Assembly (NCBI RefSeq): GCF_000737695.1
Contig: NZ_JPRM01000005.1
Coordinates: forward strand, 53,941 to 117,940
Direction: 5' to 3'
DNA from: Flavobacterium hydatis
GTDB taxonomy: Bacteria; Bacteroidota; Bacteroidia; Flavobacteriales; Flavobacteriaceae
Length of the DNA: 64,000 nucleotides
Shown one piece after another: positions 27,200 through 35,620 of the stretch; within the stretch, counting starts at the first letter, position 1; every line of letters begins with the position of its first letter. The position numbers were made by a program, and so were the translations under genes. The notes under the pieces are model-generated. The model was not told where the DNA came from. It saw only the letters and a list, made by a program, of their open reading frames with translations, and made no database searches.

Positions 27200-28156
27200 T
27201 TAAAACTTAATATGAGGCCATTTTTCTTCTATCTTTTTTATTTTGCCCTCTAATTTCGATAAGAATGTGCGATGCTGTTCTGAATCAGGATTAAAGCTTC
27301 GATGCGAAAGCCCTTTTTGTATTTCAGATACATCTTTCATCATAAGGATTCCTTCTTTAGATATATAGTTTTCACTGAATCGTTCCCAAATATAATCGAT
27401 GGCTACTTGGTTAGGATGTAACATGTCTTCGGTATAAAAACGATAATCTCGAAGTTCATCCATCATGATTTCGTACGAAGGAAAATAACTCAAGGTCGAA
27501 AGTCGAAAGTCGAAAGTCGCATGGATTGCAGTAAACAAATGAGATTTACTAAGTTGGTTTTCTACAAAACCATCTTTTATATGACGGACTGGTGAAATGG
27601 TAAAAATGATTTTTGCTTCTGGGTTTATCGAAGCAATTAAATCGATTGTTTTCTGAATACTATCTTTGATTATATCTACAGATAAAAGCTCTTTTAGAAA
27701 TTGTTTTTGTGGTACTTTATGACAATTAGCCACTATCTCATTACTTTCTATATTTCTATAAACCCAAGAAGTTCCGTAGGTAATAATGATATGAGTTGAT
27801 TCGGTTAATCGCTTGTGTAAGTTTTTAATAATCTCATTCAGATTATTAATTAAATCTTCTTTATTTGTGTTACTTAAATCTGAATGTACATCAAACGAAT
27901 GCCAACGTTCGTTATAAAAAAATACATCACTCTCCGTAAATTTCTTTTGTAAAACAGCAAAATTTATCAGTTTTTCTATCGCCAATGTATGAAACAAAAT
28001 CCCAAACGGATTACAGCTATTATTAAATTTAAAATAATCGAGTTTATCTGCCATATTTACTGCAAAACAAGAACCTAAAGACAATACTCTGGAGTTATAA
28101 TCGATAGGATTGTTACTTTGCGAAATGGGAATTTGGGTTCTGAATTGCATAATCAT
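27200..28156 (-). CDS. GSCFA family protein
   Basis: The GSCFA motif is present as SLGSCFAVNMADKL, followed by FNNSCNPFGILFHTLAIEKLI, HIIITYGTSWVYR, IIFTISPVRHIKDGF and YRFYTEDMLHPNQVAIDYIW. This is the layout of the SGNH-like GSCFA family of unknown function, common in Bacteroidota. I chose the ATG at 28156 (MIMQFRTQIPI, 318 residues); the reading frame is open for 17 more codons upstream, but that part does not look like the family. Unusually, the segment between AIHA and YFPSYEIMMDELRD is encoded by a heptamer tandem repeat (27495-27519). The gene follows a lipoprotein gene by about 70 nt. Confidence 0.9.
   Translation of the reverse strand: MIMQFRTQIPISQSNNPIDYNSRVLSLGSCFAVNMADKLDYFKFNNSCNPFGILFHTLAIEKLINFAVLQKKFTESDVFFYNERWHSFDVHSDLSNTNKEDLINNLNEIIKNLHKRLTESTHIIITYGTSWVYRNIESNEIVANCHKVPQKQFLKELLSVDIIKDSIQKTIDLIASINPEAKIIFTISPVRHIKDGFVENQLSKSHLFTAIHATFDFRLSTLSYFPSYEIMMDELRDYRFYTEDMLHPNQVAIDYIWERFSENYISKEGILMMKDVSEIQKGLSHRSFNPDSEQHRTFLSKLEGKIKKIEEKWPHIKF
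27495..27519. repeat. GTCGAAA heptamer tandem repeat inside the GSCFA gene
   Basis: Three full units of GTCGAAA and a partial fourth (GTCG) run head to tail within the coding region. On the coding strand the repeat spells residues around DFRLSTL. Gain or loss of one unit would shift the reading frame. Confidence 0.9.
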
Positions 28157-28223
28157 TGTTTCGTGTAAATTTCGTCTATTTTTTATAAATACGAAAGCAC
28201 GATGCAATGTAGATTCAGCTTTT

Positions 28224-29024
28224 TTAATAGGTGTATGACAATTTATATCCTAATTTTCCATCATTATAAAATGCTTTCGTAAGTGCATACCCGTCGGAAT
28301 CGTAAGTGTAGGTAGATGTATTTGTAGATGTATAAGGTGCTATCGAATTACGAAAAGAAGTTATATGCATCGCCAAATTTTGTGAAGATGTGGTATGTGT
28401 GGTTTCTACAATATTATTAATAGAATAGTCAACATCTAGCAATAAACTAATTCCTAAAACATTTTTAAGTGGGCTGTTATTGGTATCATACTTAAAAACT
28501 ACAATATCGGCACTACCATAATCTTTGCTTCCCCTATCTACCTGTTTTACAATATTCCCATTCTCTAATGTAAATATTCCCGTAGCAATTTCTGTTGTAG
28601 TATTCAATTTATCATTACAGAGATATACTTTATAGGCAACTGTTTTATCTTTATTATAAGTATACTTTTTCAAGAACTTCTGGTTATTAAATATATGAAT
28701 AGCTTCTTTTAACATGTTATTTTCATATTCATACAAAGTACAATAAACCAATATCTTCTTATTAGAAAAGTCTTCTTTTTTTGTAATTAAATCTCCTGTA
28801 TAGGTAAAGATTGTTTTTGATCCGTTATCATCCGAAATACTTTCGATTTTATTTCCGTTATACTTATACATTGATTCATAATTCTCTGAAGGAAAATCGA
28901 TGTATTTGTAATATTTTGCCTTAGGCAATTTTATATTTCCTTCTTCTTCTTTATTATTATTTTTAGAACATGAACTTAGTATTATCATAGAAATAACTAA
29001 AAAATAGTGTAATTTTTTTTCCAT
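28224..29024 (-). CDS. Paralogous surface lipoprotein, member 1
   Basis: A 266-residue lipoprotein (lipobox LSSC, Cys19, then SKNNNKEEEG). The body is built of Tyr-rich beta-hairpins reminiscent of YD/RHS-like repeats (YKYNGNKIESISDDNG, FTYTGDLITK, YTYNKDKTVAYKVY), then NSPLKNVLGISLLLDVD, and ends in YKLSYTY. Four other members lie at 29838, 30829, 33675 and 34674. It belongs to the subgroup sharing the PLKN.LG..LLD block with the 29838 and 30829 genes. Function is unknown; the anchor and repeats suggest an exposed periplasmic or surface protein. It precedes the GSCFA gene on the same strand. Confidence 0.75.
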   Translation of the reverse strand: MEKKLHYFLVISMIILSSCSKNNNKEEEGNIKLPKAKYYKYIDFPSENYESMYKYNGNKIESISDDNGSKTIFTYTGDLITKKEDFSNKKILVYCTLYEYENNMLKEAIHIFNNQKFLKKYTYNKDKTVAYKVYLCNDKLNTTTEIATGIFTLENGNIVKQVDRGSKDYGSADIVVFKYDTNNSPLKNVLGISLLLDVDYSINNIVETTHTTSSQNLAMHITSFRNSIAPYTSTNTSTYTYDSDGYALTKAFYNDGKLGYKLSYTY

Positions 29025-29170
29025 AATGTTGATTTTATTTTCATCAACAAAAAGAAATATTTCAGTTTTAATTAACCTATAAAATAGGATTTTAAAATAT
29101 CATTTTAGGGCACATCTTGTTAATGAGATCTACATCTTGAAAATTATTTTTTTTTATCTAAAGGTTATCA

Positions 29171-29548
29171 TTAAAGATTGCTAACAACTCTTGTAATACC
29201 TAATTTAATAATTGGTACATTAAAATTAATCAGTAATCCTAACTTCATTTTTGTTATTCTGAGATATGTTAAAACTTGCTTAGGATGAACATTTGAAATT
29301 TGTTCAATCGATTTTATCTCTAAAATCACTTTGTCTTCAACTATCAAATCAGCCCTGAATCCTATATCTAATTTTATTTCATCCCAAACAACGGGTAATG
29401 GCTTCTGCCTTTCTACTCTTAATCCTCTCTTGGTTAATTCAAAATACAAGATAGCTTCATAAACTGACTCTAATAAACCCGGCCCTAATTTTACATGTAT
29501 CCTATAACAAGCATCAACTACAATCGTTGAAATTTCATTTTCTGTCAT
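29171..29548 (-). CDS. GxxExxY protein
   Basis: A 125-residue protein with KLGPGLLESVYEAILYFEL, containing the family-naming GxxExxY motif (GLLESVY), followed by VWDEIKLDIGFRADLIVEDKVILEIKSIE and THPK-like VHPKQVLTYL. The DLIV...ILEIKS part has the layout of a PD-(D/E)XK nuclease core (D, then ExK). These small proteins are widespread in Bacteroidota, often in repeat-rich or mobile surroundings, and their function is not settled. Here the gene is inserted between two paralogous lipoprotein genes and flanked on its upstream side by a large inverted repeat (29609-29720), which fits acquisition as a mobile unit. Confidence 0.9.
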   Translation of the reverse strand: MTENEISTIVVDACYRIHVKLGPGLLESVYEAILYFELTKRGLRVERQKPLPVVWDEIKLDIGFRADLIVEDKVILEIKSIEQISNVHPKQVLTYLRITKMKLGLLINFNVPIIKLGITRVVSNL

Positions 29549-29608
29549 TTTATTTTTTTGACTAAATTAAGACAAAACTTACAAACTAAGCTTCTGAAAT
29601 AATAATTC

Positions 29609-29720
29609 TCGCAAAGACGCAGAGTCGCAGAGCTGTCTTAACATCCTGCTCTGCATTTCCATCACAAGCAGCAAAACCGAAAGCTATTTTAAACTTTGCG
29701 TCTCTGCGCCTTAGCGAGAT
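29609..29720. repeat. Inverted repeat (CTCGCAAAGACGCAGAG type)
   Basis: CTCGCAAAGACGCAGAGTCG near 29609 matches the reverse complement of CTTTGCGTCTCTGCGCCTTA ending in GCGAG at 29718, with about 60 nt between the arms. A dispersed repeat beside the GxxExxY gene. Confidence 0.65.
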
Positions 29721-29778
29721 TATATTAAAAATCTTAAAATTATATAGCCAAGCAATTCATTATTTCGCATCTCTTTTC

Positions 29779-29814
29779 AATAAAAAACCCAAATACTAAA
29801 AAAGCATTTGGGTT
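29779..29814 (-). terminator. Terminator of lipoprotein member 2
   Basis: AACCCAAAT ... ATTTGGGTT stem with a T run on the minus strand, just after the stop at 29838. The same sequence, with about 45 nt of upstream flank, occurs again at 30729-30803. Confidence 0.7.
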
Positions 29815-29837
29815 ATATTAATTGTAAAACATATTAA

Positions 29838-30653
29838 CTAATATGTATATTCAATCTCATATTCGATTGATTTACCATCGCCTGCAAATGATGTACGCTT
29901 TGCTGGATAGCCATTATCATTGTAAATGTAAGTTGTTAAATAAACTGAGGGATTTGGGTAATCTGGCCTTGTTCTCGTTATTTTTATAACGTTATTGTTT
30001 CCACAATCCTCAACTTCATCAAGTAATGAACTAAATCCTAAAATATTTTTTAAAGGATTCTTTTTAGTATCATACTCGAAAGTTCTTACTCCATTCTGAA
30101 AACTATAGATGTCACTATTTACCTCGCTCTTAATAAGATTACCATCTTTATAAGTTAACTTACCTGTCCCTTGTTTTGTTTCAACTTGTGTTTTTGAATC
30201 AATACTATATAGAATATAAGAAATAGTACCATCTGGATTGTATGTATAAACAGTCTTAGAGACATATACTCCATTAGGATTAATCTCTGAAATACCTGTT
30301 TTATAAATTCTAGTTTTTAGTTTTCCATTTTCATATGCATACACAACTTCTCTACTTTTAGTTTCTTTACCGTTCTCACCTAAACTAAATTGTTCCTGTT
30401 TTGTAATTATACTACCATCATAAGTATATATTGTTTTTGAATTCTCATCAATAATATTCAAAATTTTGTTCCCACTATAAGTATTAATACTTTTACTATT
30501 TGTACCTAAAAAAGTTGAAGGATAAATATAAGATATTGTTTTAGGCAAGATTGATATGTCTTCTGAAGGAGTAATAATAGAAGAATCATCATCTGATGAA
30601 CAAGAAGTTAACACTACTAGAGAGGCTGTAAATAGATAGAGTAATTTTTTCAT
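29838..30653 (-). CDS. Paralogous surface lipoprotein, member 2
   Basis: A 271-residue lipoprotein (lipobox LTSC, Cys18, SSDDDSS). It shows the family pattern NTYSGNKILNIIDENS, YTYDGSIITKQEQF, VYAYENGKLKTRIYKTG, TVYTYNPDGTISYILY, then KKNPLKNILGFSSLLDEVED and a terminal YEIEYTY. It is closest to the 30829 gene (SSDD start, KSREVVYAY versus KRYEISYKY). The two genes share downstream terminators of nearly identical sequence, so they arose by tandem duplication including flanks. Function unknown; an exported, lipid-anchored beta-repeat protein. Confidence 0.75.
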   Translation of the reverse strand: MKKLLYLFTASLVVLTSCSSDDDSSIITPSEDISILPKTISYIYPSTFLGTNSKSINTYSGNKILNIIDENSKTIYTYDGSIITKQEQFSLGENGKETKSREVVYAYENGKLKTRIYKTGISEINPNGVYVSKTVYTYNPDGTISYILYSIDSKTQVETKQGTGKLTYKDGNLIKSEVNSDIYSFQNGVRTFEYDTKKNPLKNILGFSSLLDEVEDCGNNNVIKITRTRPDYPNPSVYLTTYIYNDNGYPAKRTSFAGDGKSIEYEIEYTY

Positions 30654-30728
30654 TTATAGATTTAGTTTTTTTGGGCAAATATAGAAGAATTCAAAATTAT
30701 TAACTTGACAAAAGCTAAACAATCCGGA

Positions 30729-30803
30729 TTACATAGCCAATCTATTTACTACTTTTGCATCTCTTTTCAATAAAAAACCCAAATACTAAAAGCATTTGGG
30801 TTT
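30729..30803. repeat. Duplicated promoter-plus-terminator segment
   Basis: Positions 30729-30765 repeat the promoter region of the ABC exporter gene (31813-31850: TAGCCAATCTATTTA followed by TACTTTTGCATCT). They are joined here to an AACCCAAAT/ATTTGGGTT terminator (stem 30776-30802, T run on the minus strand) that serves lipoprotein member 3. A more decayed copy of the whole segment lies at 29745-29814. Confidence 0.7.
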
Positions 30804-30828
30804 CTCAGAAATTAAAAGTTCGTTTTAA

Positions 30829-31653
30829 TTAATACGTATATTCATTTATTTCATTTACTGAAGTACCACCTTGTTTGTACAAAACTACTTTAGTTGGATA
30901 TCCATCTGCATTATATTCATATGATGTTATGTAAGTATAAGGTCCTGAAATTTGAGAATCTGTCCCATAAACAGAAGAATACGTATGTTTTACAAGATTA
31001 TTCGCAGAAGATAAGTCTTCATCAAGCAATAAATTAAAACCTAAAACATTTTTTAAAGGAGAGTTTTTTGTATCGTACTCATAAATACTTGTACGAACAT
31101 AATTACCCGATGGGGATATATCAGTTTCTACCATTTTAACTAAATTACCATTTACGAAAGTAAGTAATTCACTATAGTTACTTTTTTCCTCAATCCCCGT
31201 TTGAGAGTTAGTACTATATGATTCTTTTGTCACAGTCCCATCAACGCTATGGGTATATACATATCTACGATTGTATTGTCCATAAGGGAATTCAGCTGTG
31301 AAATTTTCAATCGCAGACGTTGATGCTAATTTCCCATCTGAATATTTATATGAAATTTCATAACGTTTAGAATCTTTACCATTTACAATATTATAAGTAA
31401 TTTCTTTTACTATAAAATTTCCCTCATACGTATAATCCGCTCTAAGTCCTTCGTTTGAAACACTTACAAGTTTGTTTCCGTTATAAATAATTGTTTTACT
31501 TGAATTTTCAGCGGGATAATCTATATCAGTATACTTAACCATTTTGGGAAGAATAACATCTACGCTATTTACAGCATCATCATTATTGTCATCACTAGAA
31601 CAAGAAGCAAGCGTTAAAGCCATTGCTCCAAATAAACATAAAAATTTTTTCAT
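30829..31653 (-). CDS. Paralogous surface lipoprotein, member 3
   Basis: A 274-residue lipoprotein (lipobox LASC, Cys18, SSDDNNDD). Tyr-rich beta-repeats follow: IIYNGNKLVSVSNEG, YTYEGNFIVKEITY, ISYKYSDGKLASTSA, YVYTHSVDGTVTKESY, then KNSPLKNVLGFNLLLDEDLS and a terminal INEYTY. It is transcribed divergently from the ABC exporter at 31866, sharing a 212-nt control region that contains the exporter's TACTTTTG -7 box. This is the only member directly next to the exporter on that side. A functional link with export is possible but unproved. Confidence 0.75.
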   Translation of the reverse strand: MKKFLCLFGAMALTLASCSSDDNNDDAVNSVDVILPKMVKYTDIDYPAENSSKTIIYNGNKLVSVSNEGLRADYTYEGNFIVKEITYNIVNGKDSKRYEISYKYSDGKLASTSAIENFTAEFPYGQYNRRYVYTHSVDGTVTKESYSTNSQTGIEEKSNYSELLTFVNGNLVKMVETDISPSGNYVRTSIYEYDTKNSPLKNVLGFNLLLDEDLSSANNLVKHTYSSVYGTDSQISGPYTYITSYEYNADGYPTKVVLYKQGGTSVNEINEYTY

Positions 31654-31865
31654 TTTTTTTTAAAAATTATAATTCGTGCAAAACTATAACAACATAAAAA
31701 AAAAACTGAAAAAAAATAAGACATAATCATATCATAATAAGACACTTAAGAACAAAAACCAAATATTATATCAACTTAAAATTTAGTTTTTTTAATAACA
31801 GAAATCGACACTACATAGCCAATCTATTTATTACTTTTGCATCTTCTATAAATTAAAATTCTCAT

Positions 31866-33611
31866 ATGAAATTACTATATTCTTATATAATTAAACACAA
31901 AATGCTGTTGTTTCTAGCCCTAATTATGGCATCTATAAACATCTGCTTCAGTTTATCCGATTCTGTTATTACGGGTAAATTAATGCAAGATTGCGGTGTT
32001 GGGTTAGCCAAATACAAAGGAAATGAAATCGGCTTTATTAAATCAGTAGCTTTTTGGCTAGGTCTTTCTCTTGGTGCGGCGATGATTTCGAGAATTACCA
32101 AAAACTTTCAGGATTACTTTACCAATGTAGTTATCCAGCGTACTGGTGCTCAAATGTATACTGATGGTATAAAAAAATCTCTCGATTTACCATTTGCTGA
32201 ATTTGAAGATCAACGCAGTGGGGAAACATTGAGTAAATTGACTAAAGTGCGTTCTGATTCTGAAAAACTAATTACGCTTTCTATTTCTTTAATTTTTCAA
32301 ACCGTTATCGGATTCATATTTGTAATTGTTTATGTTGCCCGAATAGATTACCGCATTTCTTTAATATTTTTAGTTACTGCACCAATCATTGCTTTGGTAA
32401 GTTCTTATCTAGGGAAGAAAATAAAAATTGTTTCCCGAAAAATTGTAAATCAAACTAATGCTCTGGCTGGTTCGACAACCGAAAGTTTAAGAAATATCGA
32501 ACTTGTAAAAAGTCTTGGATTAACATATCAAGAAGAAAAACGTTTGAACTTAAATACCTTTAAAATCTTGCAATTGGAATTGCAAAAAATCCGTTTTATA
32601 AGAAGTTTAAGTTTTATTCAAGGTACAACAGTTCACTTTTTAAGAACTTGTGTAGTGTTTACGCTATATTATTTCTTGTTTGGACAAAAAATCATTGTGG
32701 GTGATTTACTTACAATGGTATTTTTTACTTTTTTCATTTTTGGACCTTTACAAGAATTAGGGAATTTTATTATTGCGCTTAACGAAACTAAGGTTTCAAT
32801 GGAAAATTTCAAAACCTTATTAAGTGCTCCAAAAGAATTCCGTCCGAAGAATCCAAAACATGTTGGCGCTATTCGCTCTTTACTTTTTTCGAATGTCAGT
32901 TTTCAACATAAAACGGCTAAATATAAAGCCGTCGAGAATATTAACTTTGACATTAAGCAAGGACAAACTGTAGCTTTTGTTGGGCCATCTGGCTCAGGAA
33001 AAACAACTTTAGTTAAATTGTTAGTTGGGTTATATACTCCTGCTGAGGGTAAAGTTTTTTATAACGACATCGATTCTGCCGAAATTGATTTATTAGATTT
33101 AAGAAAACAATTAGGTTTTGTAACCCAAGATGCTCAATTATTCTCGGGAACAATTCGTGAGAATTTACTATTTGTAAGACCTTCTGCCACTGATGAGGAT
33201 TTGTACGATGCTCTAAAAAGAGCAAGCTGCGAAACACTATTGCATCGCGCCGAAGATGGTTTAAACACTACAATTGGCGAAGGAGGAATTAAAGTTTCGG
33301 GTGGCGAAAAACAACGTTTATCTATTGCTCGTGCCATTTTGAGAAATCCAAATTTATTGATTTTTGATGAAGCAACTTCTGCATTAGATTCCATTACCGA
33401 AGAAGAAATTAATACTACAATTAGAAACATATCCGATAAAAACAGGATTACGGTTTTAATCGCACACCGATTATCTACTGTAATGCATGCTGATAAAATA
33501 TTTGTTCTGGAACAAGGAAAAATTATCGAACAAGGAAAACACGATGACTTAGTCCTCGAAAAAGGATTATATTATGCTATGTGGCGTCAGCAAATTGGTG
33601 AACGAAAATAG
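31866..33611 (+). CDS. ABC transporter, fused permease and ATPase (exporter type)
   Basis: A 581-residue half-transporter. Residues about 1-310 carry six membrane helices (for example MLLFLALIMASINICFSL, LGLSLGAAMI, LIFQTVIGFIFVIVYVA, YRISLIFLVTAPIIALVSSYL). Residues about 335-581 are the nucleotide-binding domain with Walker A GPSGSGKTT, the Q-loop in GFVTQDAQLFSGTIRENLLF, signature VSGGEKQRLSIARAIL, Walker B NLLIFDEATSALDS and the switch His in IAHRLSTVM. It presumably works as a homodimer exporting a lipid, peptide or drug; the substrate is not readable from sequence. It is embedded among five paralogous lipoprotein genes. Confidence 0.95.
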   Translation: MKLLYSYIIKHKMLLFLALIMASINICFSLSDSVITGKLMQDCGVGLAKYKGNEIGFIKSVAFWLGLSLGAAMISRITKNFQDYFTNVVIQRTGAQMYTDGIKKSLDLPFAEFEDQRSGETLSKLTKVRSDSEKLITLSISLIFQTVIGFIFVIVYVARIDYRISLIFLVTAPIIALVSSYLGKKIKIVSRKIVNQTNALAGSTTESLRNIELVKSLGLTYQEEKRLNLNTFKILQLELQKIRFIRSLSFIQGTTVHFLRTCVVFTLYYFLFGQKIIVGDLLTMVFFTFFIFGPLQELGNFIIALNETKVSMENFKTLLSAPKEFRPKNPKHVGAIRSLLFSNVSFQHKTAKYKAVENINFDIKQGQTVAFVGPSGSGKTTLVKLLVGLYTPAEGKVFYNDIDSAEIDLLDLRKQLGFVTQDAQLFSGTIRENLLFVRPSATDEDLYDALKRASCETLLHRAEDGLNTTIGEGGIKVSGGEKQRLSIARAILRNPNLLIFDEATSALDSITEEEINTTIRNISDKNRITVLIAHRLSTVMHADKIFVLEQGKIIEQGKHDDLVLEKGLYYAMWRQQIGERK

Positions 33612-33616
33612 TCCAT

Positions 33617-33657
33617 AAAAAAAGCCCAATATCTATTAAAAAAGATATTGGGCTTTT
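33617..33657. terminator. Bidirectional terminator between the exporter and lipoprotein member 4
   Basis: AGCCCAATATCT (33623-33634) pairs with AGATATTGGGCT (33643-33654). There is an A run before it and T residues after, so it can end convergent transcripts from both sides. Confidence 0.85.
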
Positions 33658-33674
33658 CAATTTTTACAAATTAA

Positions 33675-34448
33675 CTAGTAAAAGTACTCCGTAGTAGTTC
33701 CTTCATCTTCAAAATTATCAAAAGATTTCGTTGGATAACCATCTGCATTATACGTTATTTTTGAAGTTTTAGTAACTCCATCCCCAACCTTTTGAGAAAT
33801 AATATTATGTACATTCCCTGAAGCTTCTCCATCTGCAAAAGAGGTTTTATCCAAACCTAGAATGTTTCTATGTGGGTTATATTTGGTGTCATATGTATAA
33901 ACAAAACTAGGCGAATAATTTGAATCAATTTTACTAACCTCTCCTCCTATGATAGTTATGACTGAAGTCCCTTGAAAAACAGTTTGGCTTTTATCATCTC
34001 CCGAATATGCTTTAACTGTAATAGTATTATCTGCATTATAAGTATAGACTTCTTTATAACCTTCTTTTAATTCAGGATCAACTCTTAAAAAAATACTTAA
34101 TTTTTTATTAGCATCATATGTATATGTATTTTCCTGAAGTATAGTTTCATCAGCAAGTTTAATTATCATTTTTGTAATTAAATCCTGATTATAAATCCAA
34201 TATACTCCACCTTCTTCATTTGAATCAATAGCACTAATGATTTTATTTCCGTCATATTTATAGTTCAATATGTCGACAGTACCATCTTCGTGAGTTTGAA
34301 TCATTTTTCTCAACAAAACTTGATCTTCCTTTTTTGGTTCAGTTTTGATATCCGTTATTGGCTCAATATCTCTTCCGTCAGTATCTCCAGAACAAGAACT
34401 TAATACAAATAAAGAGGCAATCAAGAAATAAAATATTTTTGTTTTCAT
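33675..34448 (-). CDS. Paralogous surface lipoprotein, member 4
   Basis: A 257-residue lipoprotein (lipobox LSSC, Cys19, SGDTDGRD). It shares with the 34674 gene a distinct subgroup pattern: VLLRKMIQTHEDGTVDILNY, YKYDGNKIISAIDSN, YWIYNQDLITKMIIKLADET, YTYDANKKLSIFLRVDPELK and NPHRNILGLDKTSFADGEAS, ending TTEYFY. The NPxxNILG block corresponds to the PLKN.LG block of the other three members. So all five descend from one ancestor, with two subfamilies. Function unknown. Confidence 0.75.
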   Translation of the reverse strand: MKTKIFYFLIASLFVLSSCSGDTDGRDIEPITDIKTEPKKEDQVLLRKMIQTHEDGTVDILNYKYDGNKIISAIDSNEEGGVYWIYNQDLITKMIIKLADETILQENTYTYDANKKLSIFLRVDPELKEGYKEVYTYNADNTITVKAYSGDDKSQTVFQGTSVITIIGGEVSKIDSNYSPSFVYTYDTKYNPHRNILGLDKTSFADGEASGNVHNIISQKVGDGVTKTSKITYNADGYPTKSFDNFEDEGTTTEYFY

Positions 34449-34605
34449 AATATATTTTCATTTAGAATAATTAACTGCAAAAAGAATCATTTTCATCAAC
34501 TGACCCCCTTGCGACATGTTTTATAAGTAATACTTTAAGACAAATTAACTTGAATGTTTTTCTCATCTTAATACTACTATTGGATAACAATTCATTTTAC
34601 TCTAT

Positions 34606-34645
34606 AAAAAAGTCAGAAGCAATATTTATCACATCTGACTTTTTA
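34606..34645 (-). terminator. Terminator of lipoprotein member 5
   Basis: AAAAAGTCAGA (34606-34616) pairs with TCTGACTTTTT (34634-34644), about 30 nt after the stop of the 34674 gene on the minus strand. Confidence 0.65.
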
Positions 34646-34673
34646 TAATTTCTAAGAATGAATCATAACTTTA

Positions 34674-35450
34674 TTATTTTAATTCATTGTAGAAATACTG
34701 TGTAGTAACTTTCCCTTCAGAAGAAGTTTCTATACTTGTCGCAGGATAATCGCTTACATTATAAGTATAACTATAACTTGCCGAAAGTTTATCTCCAGAT
34801 GTATCAGTAAGAGTGTTGTGTAGAGTTCCGTCAGCCTCTCCATCTACAAAAGCAATTTTATCCATCCCTAAAATATTCTTTTCAGGGTTGTTTTTGGTAT
34901 CATAAGTATATTTATGATTTGGCGAATTTGTACTTACAATTTCGGCTACTTCTCCGTTAAGAAAAGTGATTTTACTTGTTGCATTAGTCTGTGTTTGAGT
35001 TTTGCTATCTCCAATATACTCTGTTACAGAAATCGAACCATCTGCGTCATACCTATAAACTTCTTTATTACCAAGATTTTCTACTGGATCTATTCTTCTA
35101 AAAGTAAGCAACTTTCCTTTAGGATCATAATCATACGAGTTTACTTGTTCTATAGTTCCGTCTGCAAGTTTAAATTCCATTTTAGTAATTAAATCTCCAG
35201 TATATGTATAGTAAATACCTTCTTTGGTATTATTATATAATTGACTAACTATCTTATTCCCGTTATAAGTATAAACAGTTGTTCGAGTCGAACCATCCTC
35301 ATCTTTATCTATGGTCTTTTGTAACAAAACAGGACTCTCCGGAGTAATAACAACAACGTCATTATCTTTAGAATCTTCTCTAGTTTCATCATTAGAACAA
35401 GAGGTTAGTACTAATAAAGCACTAAATAAGTAAAGTAATTTTCTTTTCAT
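34674..35450 (-). CDS. Paralogous surface lipoprotein, member 5
   Basis: A 258-residue lipoprotein (lipobox LTSC, Cys17, SNDETRED). It is closely related to the 33675 gene: PVLLQKTIDKDEDGSTRTT, YTYNGNKIVSQLYNN, YYTYTGDLITKMEFKLADGT, YDYDPKGKLLTFRRIDP and NPEKNILGMDKIAFVDGEAD, ending TTQYFYNELK. The extra ELK at the end is unusual; the other four stop right after a terminal aromatic. It has its own terminator, so each member is a separate transcription unit rather than part of an operon. Function unknown. Confidence 0.75.
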   Translation of the reverse strand: MKRKLLYLFSALLVLTSCSNDETREDSKDNDVVVITPESPVLLQKTIDKDEDGSTRTTVYTYNGNKIVSQLYNNTKEGIYYTYTGDLITKMEFKLADGTIEQVNSYDYDPKGKLLTFRRIDPVENLGNKEVYRYDADGSISVTEYIGDSKTQTQTNATSKITFLNGEVAEIVSTNSPNHKYTYDTKNNPEKNILGMDKIAFVDGEADGTLHNTLTDTSGDKLSASYSYTYNVSDYPATSIETSSEGKVTTQYFYNELK

Positions 35451-35536
35451 TTTTTAATAGGTTATATATTAACAATTAGAGTGTAAATATAAAAGACACA
35501 GCTCTTAAAAACCTAATAAAAATTCATCTTTTTGTA

Positions 35537-35577
35537 ATAAAAAACCCAAACAAAACAATATAAATTGCTATTTGGGT
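35537..35577 (-). terminator. Terminator of alaS
   Basis: ACCCAAAC ... TTTGGGT stem (35544-35577), followed on the minus strand by a T run, 43 nt after the alaS stop. Confidence 0.65.
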
Positions 35578-35620
35578 CTTTATTATAATTAAGAATCTGA
35601 TATTCTTAGTAACTTATTTT

